This document shows positions 1 to 5,790 of a stretch of 6,517 nt of DNA, piece after piece (the stretch's first letter is position 1; every line of letters begins with the position of its first letter). Both the position numbers and the translations under genes were made by a program. The notes under the pieces are model-generated. The model had not been told where the DNA came from and made no database searches. It saw only the letters and a list, made by a program, of their open reading frames with translations. Origin of the DNA: Rhodospirillaceae bacterium (lineage in GTDB: Bacteria; Pseudomonadota; Alphaproteobacteria; Rhodospirillales; 2-02-FULL-58-16); assembly GCA_030623425.1 (NCBI GenBank), contig JAUXMA010000092.1:1-6517 (forward strand). Direction: 5' to 3'.

Positions 1-1111
1 ACGGTCCGACCACCTCCCGGTAGAGTTCACGCCCGTCCAATCGGGTGACGACCACTTGCGAGCCGAGTTGCCAGCGGCGGTTGGGAAAGCCGTCGACATC
101 GGCGACACGCGACAGGCTGCCGATGACGAAATAAAGGCCGAAGAAGGACTCGTCCAAGGATTCGGAACCCGCCTCCGCCGTTTTCCACGCCTCGCTTCCT
201 GATGTCGCGGCCCCGATAGCCGTCTCCCCACCACCGCTTGCCGTTGCCGGCGGCGTGTCGTCGCTCGCCGTCATCACCGACCGGCGCCAAGCCATCTTGG
301 CGGCAGCGAACCGGCTGGAATCCAGGCCGAAGGATTCGCTCGACGGCAAATCCAAGGCGGCGGTTTCGAAATCGGCCAGCGCCGCCGGGTCCGGGCCGTC
401 CATGGCGGCGACGGCCGCGGGTTTCGCGGTCTCGAGCCCTTGCAGATAAGCCCAGGCGTCGACGAACTCCATGACGTCCGCCGCCGGCCCGTGATCGTGG
501 CGGATAGAGGAAGCCGTCTCGGTGCCGATGGCGACGAACTCGCCGGCGTCCTGACGGGATTCCGGCGACAACAAATCAAAGCCGCTGATTTTCATGCTGG
601 ATTCCGCGGCGACGGCCGCGGTTTTCGCAGCCTCTAACCCTTGCAGATAGGCCCAGGCGTCGACGAACTCCATGACGTCCGCCGCCGGCCCGTGATCGCG
701 GCGGATACGGGAAGCCGTCTCGGTGCCGACCCCGGCCACGGGATAAGCGGCGGCCGCCTCTTGCCCCGGCCCTCTGGCGCCAGGATCGAGCCCGCCGGCG
801 GCGGTTTCGAAGTCGGCCAACGACGCCGATTCCGGCGTCTCTTCCACGTCCAACGCGTTATCGCCGGATCTTGCCTTCATGGCGAGCGGGATGACGGGAT
901 CGCCGTCCATGCAAATTGCCTCGCCATTGATGCCGCGCCATATGGCGCAATCCTTCTGAGCGACCAAGGATGCACCGTGATCGACGAAGGTCCTCTCTGT
1001 CGTCAGAATGCTGACACCCTCAAGGGCCCAGGACGCCACCTGACCCGACATGGGTGCCGCGCACCCAGCCAAAAAGAATGCACTTGCAAGAGAAAAAATT
1101 GGCTTTTTCAT
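1..1111 (-). CDS. Exported lipoprotein with internal duplication and SPOR-like C-terminus (3' end cut by window edge)
   Basis: The frame is open for 370 codons from ATG 1111 to base 1 with no stop, so the C-terminus is missing. The N-terminus is a lipoprotein signal: KK at 2-3, a hydrophobic stretch 5-16, and lipobox LAGC with Cys17 as the lipidated residue; Ala at +2 fits outer-membrane sorting by Lol. Residues 30-70 form a compact module with a Cys pair (C55, C67; KDCAIWRG ... AICMD) that resembles unnamed alphaproteobacterial lipoproteins. Residues about 75-320 are an Ala/Glu/Asp/Ser-rich linker containing two nearly identical 41-residue segments (129-169 and 196-236, offset 67) plus LADFETAA at 98-105 and 245-252. 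Residues 327-370 (YFVIGSL ... ELYREVVGP) look like the first strands of a SPOR domain, which in other proteins binds denuded septal peptidoglycan; this assignment is inferred by eye. A GGGAGG box sits 7 bases before the start. It follows era in the same orientation, but the gap of 868 bases suggests its own promoter. The precise function is unknown. Confidence 0.85.
   Translation of the reverse strand, partial: MKKPIFSLASAFFLAGCAAPMSGQVASWALEGVSILTTERTFVDHGASLVAQKDCAIWRGINGEAICMDGDPVIPLAMKARSGDNALDVEETPESASLADFETAAGGLDPGARGPGQEAAAAYPVAGVGTETASRIRRDHGPAADVMEFVDAWAYLQGLEAAKTAAVAAESSMKISGFDLLSPESRQDAGEFVAIGTETASSIRHDHGPAADVMEFVDAWAYLQGLETAKPAAVAAMDGPDPAALADFETAALDLPSSESFGLDSSRFAAAKMAWRRSVMTASDDTPPATASGGGETAIGAATSGSEAWKTAEAGSESLDESFFGLYFVIGSLSRVADVDGFPNRRWQLGSQVVVTRLDGRELYREVVGP
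404..526 (-). repeat. Internal tandem duplication, copy 2 (41 codons)
   Basis: Encodes lipoprotein residues 196-236, beginning GTETASSIRHDHGPAADVME and ending AKPAAVAA. It differs from the copy at 605-727 at about nine of 123 bases. The offset is exactly 201 bases (67 codons), so the reading frame is kept. Such close identity at the base level points to a recent duplication or to gene conversion. Confidence 0.9.
605..727 (-). repeat. Internal tandem duplication, copy 1 (41 codons)
   Basis: Encodes lipoprotein residues 129-169, beginning GTETASRIRRDHGPAADVME and ending AKTAAVAA. It pairs with 404-526. A shorter shared piece (bases 797-820 and 356-379, 22 of 24 identical, encoding LADFETAA) lies outside the two copies, so the original repeat unit may have been longer, with parts lost or diverged. 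Confidence 0.9.
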
Positions 1112-1118
1112 GAACCCG

Positions 1119-1124
1119 CCTCCC
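1119..1124 (-). promoter_or_regulatory. Ribosome binding site of the lipoprotein gene
   Basis: GGGAGG on the minus strand with a 7-base spacer (CGGGTTC) to ATG 1111. This strong match fixes the start directly in front of the signal peptide. Confidence 0.75.
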
Positions 1125-1671
1125 AGGCTAGTTCTGTTGCCGTGATTTCAGTTGAGTGGAGATGTTGCATATTTCTAACGATAAATCCATAAATAGTAGC
1201 ATCTAAGCCACATTTTGGCTTTTTTAGCGGCAATAAAGTCACACTTGCATTTTCCTACGAACATTTAAAGCAACCTAAAAAGCGATGCACGAAACGGGCC
1301 ACATTTGTTGCGCTCGTTTTGCCTTGCCGGTGGCGCAAGATTGCCGATAGTTCTGAAAAAAGACCCGATGTGGCTCGAAAGCATGTTGAAGGCGGCCTTC
1401 TTTTGATTTGTGGCGTACGAAAGCGCCGTCTCCCCGCCCATGTACCCGGCGAATCACCGCAAGGCGCGCTTTCAATGGTGTTTTTCGGGTGATTTCCGCC
1501 CTATCCGGCAATTCGCCGGTGGCGGCGCAAATTCCGATGCCCGCGAGACATTCAAGGATGCCGATTCGGCTTGCCGACGAAGCCGGGAAAAATCCGCTCG
1601 CGCGGAAAACACCCAACGAAACGCCAGTCCTTGTCCCTGGCGCGTTCGCCCGCCACCTCGGAGCAATTCCA

Positions 1672-1702
1672 GATTGATGAATCGCCTTTGGCGATTCCAA
1701 TC
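1672..1702. repeat. Hairpin-forming inverted repeat
   Basis: GAATCGCC (1679-1686) and GGCGATTC (1690-1697) are perfect complements around a TTT loop. The stem extends outward through GATTG (1672-1676) and CAATC (1698-1702) after a two-base AT bulge, and again through TCCA (1668-1671) and TGGA (1707-1710). There is no T-run on either side, so it does not look like an intrinsic terminator; a dispersed palindromic repeat is more likely. Confidence 0.7.
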
Positions 1703-1750
1703 AACCTGGATTTGCTCTAACGGAAGGTTCCCTGTGTCGGCGGTTAACTC

Positions 1751-1824
1751 TTCACCACCAAGACACGCGGAATTTCAACGAGTTCTTGGTGCCTTGCATG
1801 TTGGCGAAGCCGCTTGGTGGTGAA
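1751..1824. repeat. 74-base palindromic element with 6-base flanking direct repeats (MITE-like)
   Basis: TTCACCACCAAG (1751-1762) and CTTGGTGGTGAA (1813-1824) are perfect 12-base terminal inverted repeats. The interior carries a further CTTGGTG at 1785-1791. TAACTC lies directly outside both ends (1745-1750 and 1825-1830), as a target-site duplication would. The ends resemble a CACCAAG/CTTGGTG-rich palindrome that I recall as widely dispersed in bacterial genomes; that family link is from memory. It encodes no transposase, so any movement would depend on an enzyme supplied elsewhere. The direct repeats could also simply belong to a larger repeat unit. Confidence 0.55.
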
Positions 1825-1935
1825 TAACTCTTGGCGAATCGGGGAAAGAAATGCAGGTGTCACGACACTATCGGCGGAGATTTCCTGCCGCTTGAATGGG
1901 AATGTCGCGGCTTTATCCAAGGAAGCCCCCCCCCG

Positions 1936-1977
1936 GGAGGGCCGGCGCCGGCGGGGCTTCCCCGGCGCCGGCCCTCC
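1936..1977 (-). terminator. GC-rich stem-loop just after era, probable transcription end
   Basis: A perfect 16-base stem (1936-1951 with 1962-1977, GGAGGGCCGGCGCCGG and its complement) around a 10-base loop begins two bases after the era stop codon. Placement and stability fit the end of the operon. There is no U-tract after the stem on the minus strand; instead a G9 run follows (C9 at 1926-1934 on the plus strand). It may therefore act as a 3'-end stabiliser, a Rho-linked end or a repeat instead of a classical intrinsic terminator. Confidence 0.45.
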
Positions 1978-1979
1978 GT

Positions 1980-2885
1980 TCAGACGTTATAATCGAGTCC
2001 CAGGTCGCGGTAGCGCTCTGGGTTCTCGGCCCAGTCCTTGCGGACCTTGACGAACAGGAACAGATGCACCCGGCGGCCGAGGATGTCTTCGAGCTCTATT
2101 CGAGCCGCCTCACCCAGGGCTTTGATGCGCCGACCGTTTTTTCCTAGGACGATGCTTTTTTGGCTGGCTCGTTCAACGTAGACGACTTGGTCGATCTTGA
2201 CGCTGCCGTCGTTTTTTTCCCGCCAACTCTCGGTTTCGACGGCAACCGCGTAAGGCAGTTCGTGATGAAGTTGCAGATAGAGCTTCTCACGGGTGATTTC
2301 GGCGGCGAGCAAGCGCTCGGGCATGTCCGAGAGCTGATCTTCGGGAAACAACCACGGTCCCTCGGGGGCCAAGCCGGCGAAATGTGCCGACAAGTCATCG
2401 ACGCCGTCGCCATTGATGGCGGAAATCATGAAAATTTCGTCGAACACGGCTTCCCCAGCGAATGCTTCGGCGAGACCGAGGAGCAGCGGTTTGTTGACCA
2501 GGTCTATCTTGTTGAGGGCCAGGACGGTTTCGCCATGCCCTCCCCCGCAGCCTTTTCTCAGCTCCTTGATAATGCCGCGAGTATCTTGATCCAGGCCTTT
2601 TTTGCTATCTACTAGTAGAACTGTCGCATCGGCCTTTGCGGCGCCGCCCCAGGCCGATGCCACCATCGCCCGGTCGAGGCGGCGCTGGGGCGAAAAGATG
2701 CCGGGGGTGTCGACAAAGATGAGCTGGGCCGGACCGCTGATGCAAACGCCCATGACCCGGGTGCGGGTCGTCTGCGCCTTCGGCGAAACGATGGACACCT
2801 TGCCGCCGACCAAGCGATTGACCAGGGTCGATTTGCCGACGTTGGGGGCGCCGAGAACAGCGATGATGGAGCAGCGGCCGATCAT
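1980..2885 (-). CDS. era: GTPase Era
   Basis: Era binds the 3' end of 16S rRNA and assists maturation of the 30S ribosomal subunit, at the inner face of the membrane or in the cytoplasm. The 301-residue product has the usual length and both domains. In the GTPase domain: G1 GAPNVGKS 12-19, G2 region SPKAQTTRTR 34-43, G3 DTPG 59-62, G4 NKID 125-128, G5 SAI 155-157. The C-terminal KH domain covers about 200-290 with the GKNG loop at 248-251 and the typical FVKVRKDWAENPERYRDLGL tail. ATG 2885 is preceded by a very strong Shine-Dalgarno, and the residues after it match the family start. It lies downstream of rnc with a 180-base spacer and is the last gene of the cluster. RNase III processes the rRNA that Era helps to assemble, so the pairing is functionally sensible. 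All motifs are intact. Confidence 0.98.
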   Translation of the reverse strand: MIGRCSIIAVLGAPNVGKSTLVNRLVGGKVSIVSPKAQTTRTRVMGVCISGPAQLIFVDTPGIFSPQRRLDRAMVASAWGGAAKADATVLLVDSKKGLDQDTRGIIKELRKGCGGGHGETVLALNKIDLVNKPLLLGLAEAFAGEAVFDEIFMISAINGDGVDDLSAHFAGLAPEGPWLFPEDQLSDMPERLLAAEITREKLYLQLHHELPYAVAVETESWREKNDGSVKIDQVVYVERASQKSIVLGKNGRRIKALGEAARIELEDILGRRVHLFLFVKVRKDWAENPERYRDLGLDYNV

Positions 2886-2886
2886 G

Positions 2887-2894
2887 CCTCCTCC
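2887..2894 (-). promoter_or_regulatory. Strong ribosome binding site of era
   Basis: GGAGGAGG on the minus strand lies one base from ATG 2885; its first GGAGG is 4 bases away from the start. Such a strong site suggests that era is translated independently rather than by coupling to rnc. Confidence 0.7.
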
Positions 2895-3065
2895 GAAGGC
2901 ATGGGAATGACCGGAAAATCAATCCAACCACGGAGAGACGGAAAGGGAGAGGAAAAACCCGGAGATTCCGGCGGCCTTTTTGCCGGACCAGCCACCGGCG
3001 GCGATTTCAGGATTTCCCTGCGCCGGTCTCGGCGCGGCTGGCAATTTCCGTGAAAATCAAACACC

Positions 3066-3764
3066 TTAAGGTTTTCGCTTCAGCTGTTCCAGCAAGGCCC
3101 TGGCGGCGTCCTGCTCGGCGCGACGTTTGGACGGGCCGGTGGCGGTGGCGGGCGGCAGGCCGTCGACCGTCAGCTTGATGGTGAATGTGGGAGAGTGGTC
3201 CGGGCCGGCACGGTCGATTTCCTGATAGGCCGGCAACGCCTTGCCCCGGCTTTGCGCCCATTCCTGAAGGGTCGTTTTGGCATCCTGGGGCGGCGTTGTC
3301 TCCTCGTCCATGAGGGGTGTCCAGTGGCGGTGGACGAAAGCGTCCGCCGCCTTCAGCCCGCCATCCAGGTAGAGCGCGGCGATGACCGCTTCCAAGGTGT
3401 CGGCGACGATGCCCGGGTTGTCGCGGCCGCCCGCCTCCGCTTCGCTCGCCGAGAGGACCATGAATTGGGCGAGGTCGATCCTCTCCGCCACCCGGACCAG
3501 GGCCTCGCGGCAGACCAGAGCCGAATGGCGGCGCGCCAGCGCCCCTTCGTCCTCGCCGGCAAAGCGGTCGTAAAGCAGTTGCGCCACGGCCAGTCCCAGC
3601 ACCCGGTCGCCCAGGAACTCCAGACGCTGATAAGTCCGCCACCGTCCGTCGTCCCCCCGGCCCTGACCGGGCGCCGAGCGGGTCAGCGCCTGAGCCAGCA
3701 GCTCCGGGCGTTGGAAGCGATGTCCCAGCGCCCGTTCAGCAAGACCGGCAGGATCGGACATCAC
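3066..3764 (-). CDS. rnc: Ribonuclease III
   Basis: RNase III cuts double-stranded RNA, including rRNA precursors and many mRNA and antisense duplexes. The product has 232 residues, close to the usual length. The catalytic domain carries the signature RLEFLGDRVLGL at 47-58; the metal ligands are Glu49, Asp53, Asp122 and Glu125 (ADTLEA). A double-stranded RNA binding domain follows at about 160-228, ending PSKRRAEQDAARALLEQL. The residue just before the signature, Glu38 in the E. coli enzyme, is Gln46 here, which I believe is usual in this lineage. Two starts are adjacent: GTG 3764 and ATG 3761. The purine-rich GAGAAAGA lies 8 bases before GTG and 11 before ATG, so I keep GTG, though ATG is nearly as likely. 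It follows lepB after 27 bases and belongs to the same transcript. Confidence 0.97.
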   Translation of the reverse strand: MMSDPAGLAERALGHRFQRPELLAQALTRSAPGQGRGDDGRWRTYQRLEFLGDRVLGLAVAQLLYDRFAGEDEGALARRHSALVCREALVRVAERIDLAQFMVLSASEAEAGGRDNPGIVADTLEAVIAALYLDGGLKAADAFVHRHWTPLMDEETTPPQDAKTTLQEWAQSRGKALPAYQEIDRAGPDHSPTFTIKLTVDGLPPATATGPSKRRAEQDAARALLEQLKRKP

Positions 3765-3791
3765 GCGGCAAATCTTTCTCGTTCAGCGGTC

Positions 3792-4526
3792 TCATTCGAT
3801 GCCTTGGAAAAGGCGCTCGAAACGAATCGAATCGGCCCATTTCCAGATTTCCCACACTTCGCCGTCGACGGAAAAAAACAGAAACTCGGCGCGCCCCACC
3901 AGGTTTTTCATCGGCACGAATCCGACATCGTTGAGAAATCGGCTGTCGCGGGAACGGTCCCGGTTGTCACCCATGGCGAAATAATGCCCCGCCGGCACGA
4001 TATAGACATCCGTGTTGTCATAAGGGCCGCGGTCGCTCATTTCCAGGATGTAATGGCGGCGGCCGTTCGGCAAGGTCTCGATGTAGCGCGAAACCCGGCG
4101 GATGTTGCCGTTGCGGTTGCGAACGACGTAGTCCTCGGTCCGCTCGCGTTTGACCTGTTCGCCGTTGATGTTGAGGATGCCGTCGACGAGCTGAATTCTG
4201 TCACCGGGAAGGCCGATGATGCGCTTGATATAATCGGTCCTGTTGTCGAGCGGCAATTTGAAAACGGCAACGTCGCCCCGTTCTGGCTCGCTGAAGAATA
4301 TTCTTCCCTGTATCAACGGCAGGCTGAAGGGCAACGAGTGGCGGCTGTAGCCGAAAGAGAATTTGGAGACGAACAGATAGTCGCCGACCAGCAATGTCGG
4401 AATCATCGAGCCGGAAGGGATATTGAAGGGCTCGTAGGCGACGGTCCTGATGGCAAGGGCGATCAGCACCGCATAGATGATGGTTTTGATCGTATCCTTG
4501 ATGCCGTGGGAACTGGAGCGATTCAT
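3792..4526 (-). CDS. lepB: Signal peptidase I
   Basis: LepB removes signal peptides from proteins exported by Sec or Tat; it sits in the inner membrane with its active site in the periplasm. The 244-residue product has one N-terminal membrane helix (about 12-30), then the box PSGSM with nucleophile Ser40, the general base Lys101 in DYIKRIIGLPGD, and the late box GDNRDRSRDSR (186-196) followed by VGFVP. E. coli LepB has two membrane segments; this single-helix form is the common shorter type. ATG 4526 is the only possible standard start near the N-terminus: the frame upstream contains no ATG, GTG or TTG before a TGA. No Shine-Dalgarno precedes it; the 44 bases before it are almost pure A/T, which may keep the start open for ribosomes. 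It probably starts its own transcript with rnc and era as well as being read from acpS. Confidence 0.97.
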   Translation of the reverse strand: MNRSSSHGIKDTIKTIIYAVLIALAIRTVAYEPFNIPSGSMIPTLLVGDYLFVSKFSFGYSRHSLPFSLPLIQGRIFFSEPERGDVAVFKLPLDNRTDYIKRIIGLPGDRIQLVDGILNINGEQVKRERTEDYVVRNRNGNIRRVSRYIETLPNGRRHYILEMSDRGPYDNTDVYIVPAGHYFAMGDNRDRSRDSRFLNDVGFVPMKNLVGRAEFLFFSVDGEVWEIWKWADSIRFERLFQGIE

Positions 4527-4618
4527 TAAAATTCTATTACAATATATTGATTTTCATTAATTTTATTGTTTCCGGCTTTCCGGATACCACGAGATCAAGC
4601 CAGCATCCGCAATCCCTG
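4527..4618 (-). other. acpS-lepB intergenic gap with AT-rich leader
   Basis: Bases 4527-4570 contain only five G or C in 44, in sharp contrast with the GC-rich genes on both sides. The stretch includes the palindrome CAATATATTG (4540-4549). A short hairpin, TCCGG-CTTT-CCGGA (4571-4584), lies beside it. On the minus strand the hairpin is followed by A-rich, not T-rich, sequence, so it is not an intrinsic terminator. Confidence 0.6.
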
Positions 4619-4622
4619 TCAA
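4594..4622 (-). promoter_or_regulatory. Possible sigma-70 type promoter for lepB-rnc-era
   Basis: A perfect TTGACA (4622-4617) overlaps the acpS stop codon. After a 17-base spacer comes CTTGAT (4599-4594), only three of six matches to TATAAT but directly preceded by TGG, which would serve as an extended -10 element. Transcription would begin near 4587 and give a leader of about 60 bases. The perfect -35 and correct spacing support it; the weak -10 argues against. Confidence 0.35.
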
Positions 4623-5053
4623 GACGCTACGGGAGTTAAGCCGGAATGATCTGCCGGCGCCGCGGCGGCGGAAATCACCACCATGGCATGGGCCATGGGA
4701 TATTCATCGCTGAGCGACAGATCGACTCGCGCCGTCATTCCCGGCGGGGTGAGTTCGTCGAGGCGTTTTCTGGCTCCGCCCGTCAACGTCATGAATGGTT
4801 GCCCCGAAGGAAAGTTGTCGACGGCGAGATCCCGCCAATGGACGCCATTGCGAAAGCCCGTGCCCAAGGCCTTGGCGCAAGCCTCCTTGGCGGCGTAGCG
4901 TTGGGCGTAGGCCGCCGCCGGCTTGGCGCGGGTTTCGGCGGTGTTGCGTTCGCTCTCGGTATAGACTCGGGCGGTGAAACGTTCGGCGAAGCGTTCCAGG
5001 GTCTTTTCGATGCGGCGGATATCGCAAATGTCGGTGCCGATCCCGAGGATCAT
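4619..5053 (-). CDS. acpS: Holo-[acyl-carrier-protein] synthase
   Basis: AcpS transfers 4'-phosphopantetheine from coenzyme A to a serine of acyl carrier protein, which activates fatty acid synthesis in the cytoplasm. The N-terminal GIGTDI contains the metal ligand Asp8; the second motif [14 protein letters not shown] (53-66) contains Glu57 and Lys61. The 144-residue length is about 10-20 residues longer than most family members, due to an Ala/Pro-rich tail after the last core strand (AMVVISAAA, about 123-131). The start ATG 5053 overlaps the pdxJ stop as ATGA, and GGGGAAGAG in the pdxJ end can serve as a ribosome binding site, so the two are probably translationally coupled. PdxJ and AcpS side by side is a very common bacterial arrangement. 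Confidence 0.97.
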   Translation of the reverse strand: MILGIGTDICDIRRIEKTLERFAERFTARVYTESERNTAETRAKPAAAYAQRYAAKEACAKALGTGFRNGVHWRDLAVDNFPSGQPFMTLTGGARKRLDELTPPGMTARVDLSLSDEYPMAHAMVVISAAAAPADHSGLTPVAS

Positions 5054-5790
5054 TGAACTCTTCCCCTGGCCGCGTTCATGAGTTCGAGCATATGCTTTAT
5101 GCTTTGTTCGAGGCCGCAGAAAATGGCCTCGCCGACGAGAAAATGGCCGATGTTCAACTCGACGATGGTGGGGATGGCGGCAATGGGGCCGACACTGTCA
5201 TAGGTCAGCCCGTGGCCGGCATGGCATTCCAGGCCGATGTCCTCGGCGTGGGCGGCGGCTTCGCGGATGCGGCCGAGTTCCCGCTCCCGTCCGGCTCCCT
5301 TGGCGTTGCAATAGGCGCCGGTGTGCAGCTCGACCACCGGCGCCGCCAAGGCGCGGGCGGCGTCCAGTTGCGCCGCCTCGGGTTCGATGAAAAAAGAGAC
5401 GCGAATGCCGGCCCGATTCAGCGCCTCCACGTAAGACGCCAGATGAGCGCTTCCCCCGACCACGTCGAGACCGCCCTCGGTGGTCCGTTCCCGGCGCTTT
5501 TCCGGAACGATGCAGGCGGCATGGGGTTGGTGGCTGAGCGCCACCTCCAGCATTTCCGGCGTCGCCGCCATTTCCAGGTTCAGCGGCAGGTTGATTTCGC
5601 TGCTGAGGCGGTCGATGTCGGCATCGGAAATATGCCGGCGGTCCTCGCGCAGGTGCGCCGTGATGCCGTCGGCACCGGCCTTGGCGGCGACCACGGCCGC
5701 GTCCACCGGGTCCGGATGGCCGCCGCCGCGGGCGTTGCGGATGGTGGCCACGTGATCGATGTTCACCCCGAGGCGAAGGGCGCGTTTCAT
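5050..5790 (-). CDS. pdxJ: Pyridoxine 5'-phosphate synthase
   Basis: PdxJ condenses 1-deoxy-xylulose 5-phosphate with 3-amino-2-oxopropyl phosphate to give pyridoxine 5'-phosphate, the last ring-forming step of the DXP-dependent vitamin B6 pathway. The 246-residue product has the usual length. It starts [19 protein letters not shown], and the catalytic residues fall where expected: His46 (TAHLRED), Glu73 (NLEMAAT) and His193 (CHAGHGL). The phosphate-binding [10 protein letters not shown] is at 215-224. ATG 5790 is chosen because family homology begins there; the longer in-frame start at 5952 would add 54 unrelated residues inside DUF2062. The start overlaps the DUF2062 stop as ATGA and the 3' end overlaps acpS as ATGA, so three genes form a tightly coupled set. 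A weak AGGA lies nine bases before the start. Confidence 0.98.
   Translation of the reverse strand: MKRALRLGVNIDHVATIRNARGGGHPDPVDAAVVAAKAGADGITAHLREDRRHISDADIDRLSSEINLPLNLEMAATPEMLEVALSHQPHAACIVPEKRRERTTEGGLDVVGGSAHLASYVEALNRAGIRVSFFIEPEAAQLDAARALAAPVVELHTGAYCNAKGAGRERELGRIREAAAHAEDIGLECHAGHGLTYDSVGPIAAIPTIVELNIGHFLVGEAIFCGLEQSIKHMLELMNAARGRVQ

Larger units (their letters stand above)
1112..1979. other. Gene-free interval carrying palindromic repeats
   Basis: No gene can be supported between era and the lipoprotein. Bases 1112-1280 are AT-rich compared with the genes and probably contain the lipoprotein promoter, but I see no convincing -35/-10 pair. Bases 1275-1823 have open frames on both strands (1275-1700 minus; 1408-1677 and 1410-1823 plus) that overlap each other, have no recognisable domain, and use third-position G/C much less strongly than the neighbouring real genes. 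The interval ends in three separate inverted repeats (1672-1702, 1751-1824, 1936-1977). It reads like an accumulation of dispersed repeat sequence or a decayed insertion rather than a coding region. Confidence 0.7.

Noticed and set aside
27..579. Minus-strand frames 27-290 and 274-579 as separate genes
   Set aside because: They are out of frame with the continuous 370-codon lipoprotein frame, which has a signal peptide and ribosome binding site and fully covers them.
641..1192. 183-codon plus-strand frame, and the shorter 440-637 frame with a similar beginning
   Set aside because: Both are antisense to the lipoprotein. Their similarity to each other (MQI-GPGVDELHDVRRRP) is only the reflection of the internal duplication in the minus-strand gene.
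1203..1225. Possible plus-strand terminator, AAGCC-ACATTTT-GGCTT followed by T's
   Set aside because: The stem has only five pairs and no plus-strand gene lies upstream of it. In this AT-rich promoter region it is likely chance.
1387..1404. Short hairpin GAAGG-CGG-CCTTC followed by TTTT
   Set aside because: The stem is five pairs, the T-run is only four, and no gene ends nearby on the plus strand.
2967..2987. Stem TCCGGC/GCCGGA in the rnc-era spacer
   Set aside because: Six pairs with a nine-base loop and no U-tract on the minus strand; too weak to call a terminator or RNase III site without folding data.
3195..4529. 444-codon open frame on the plus strand across rnc and lepB
   Set aside because: It is antisense to two unmistakable genes with intact catalytic motifs, even crosses the gap between them, and has no known domain. 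High GC content makes long antisense frames common.
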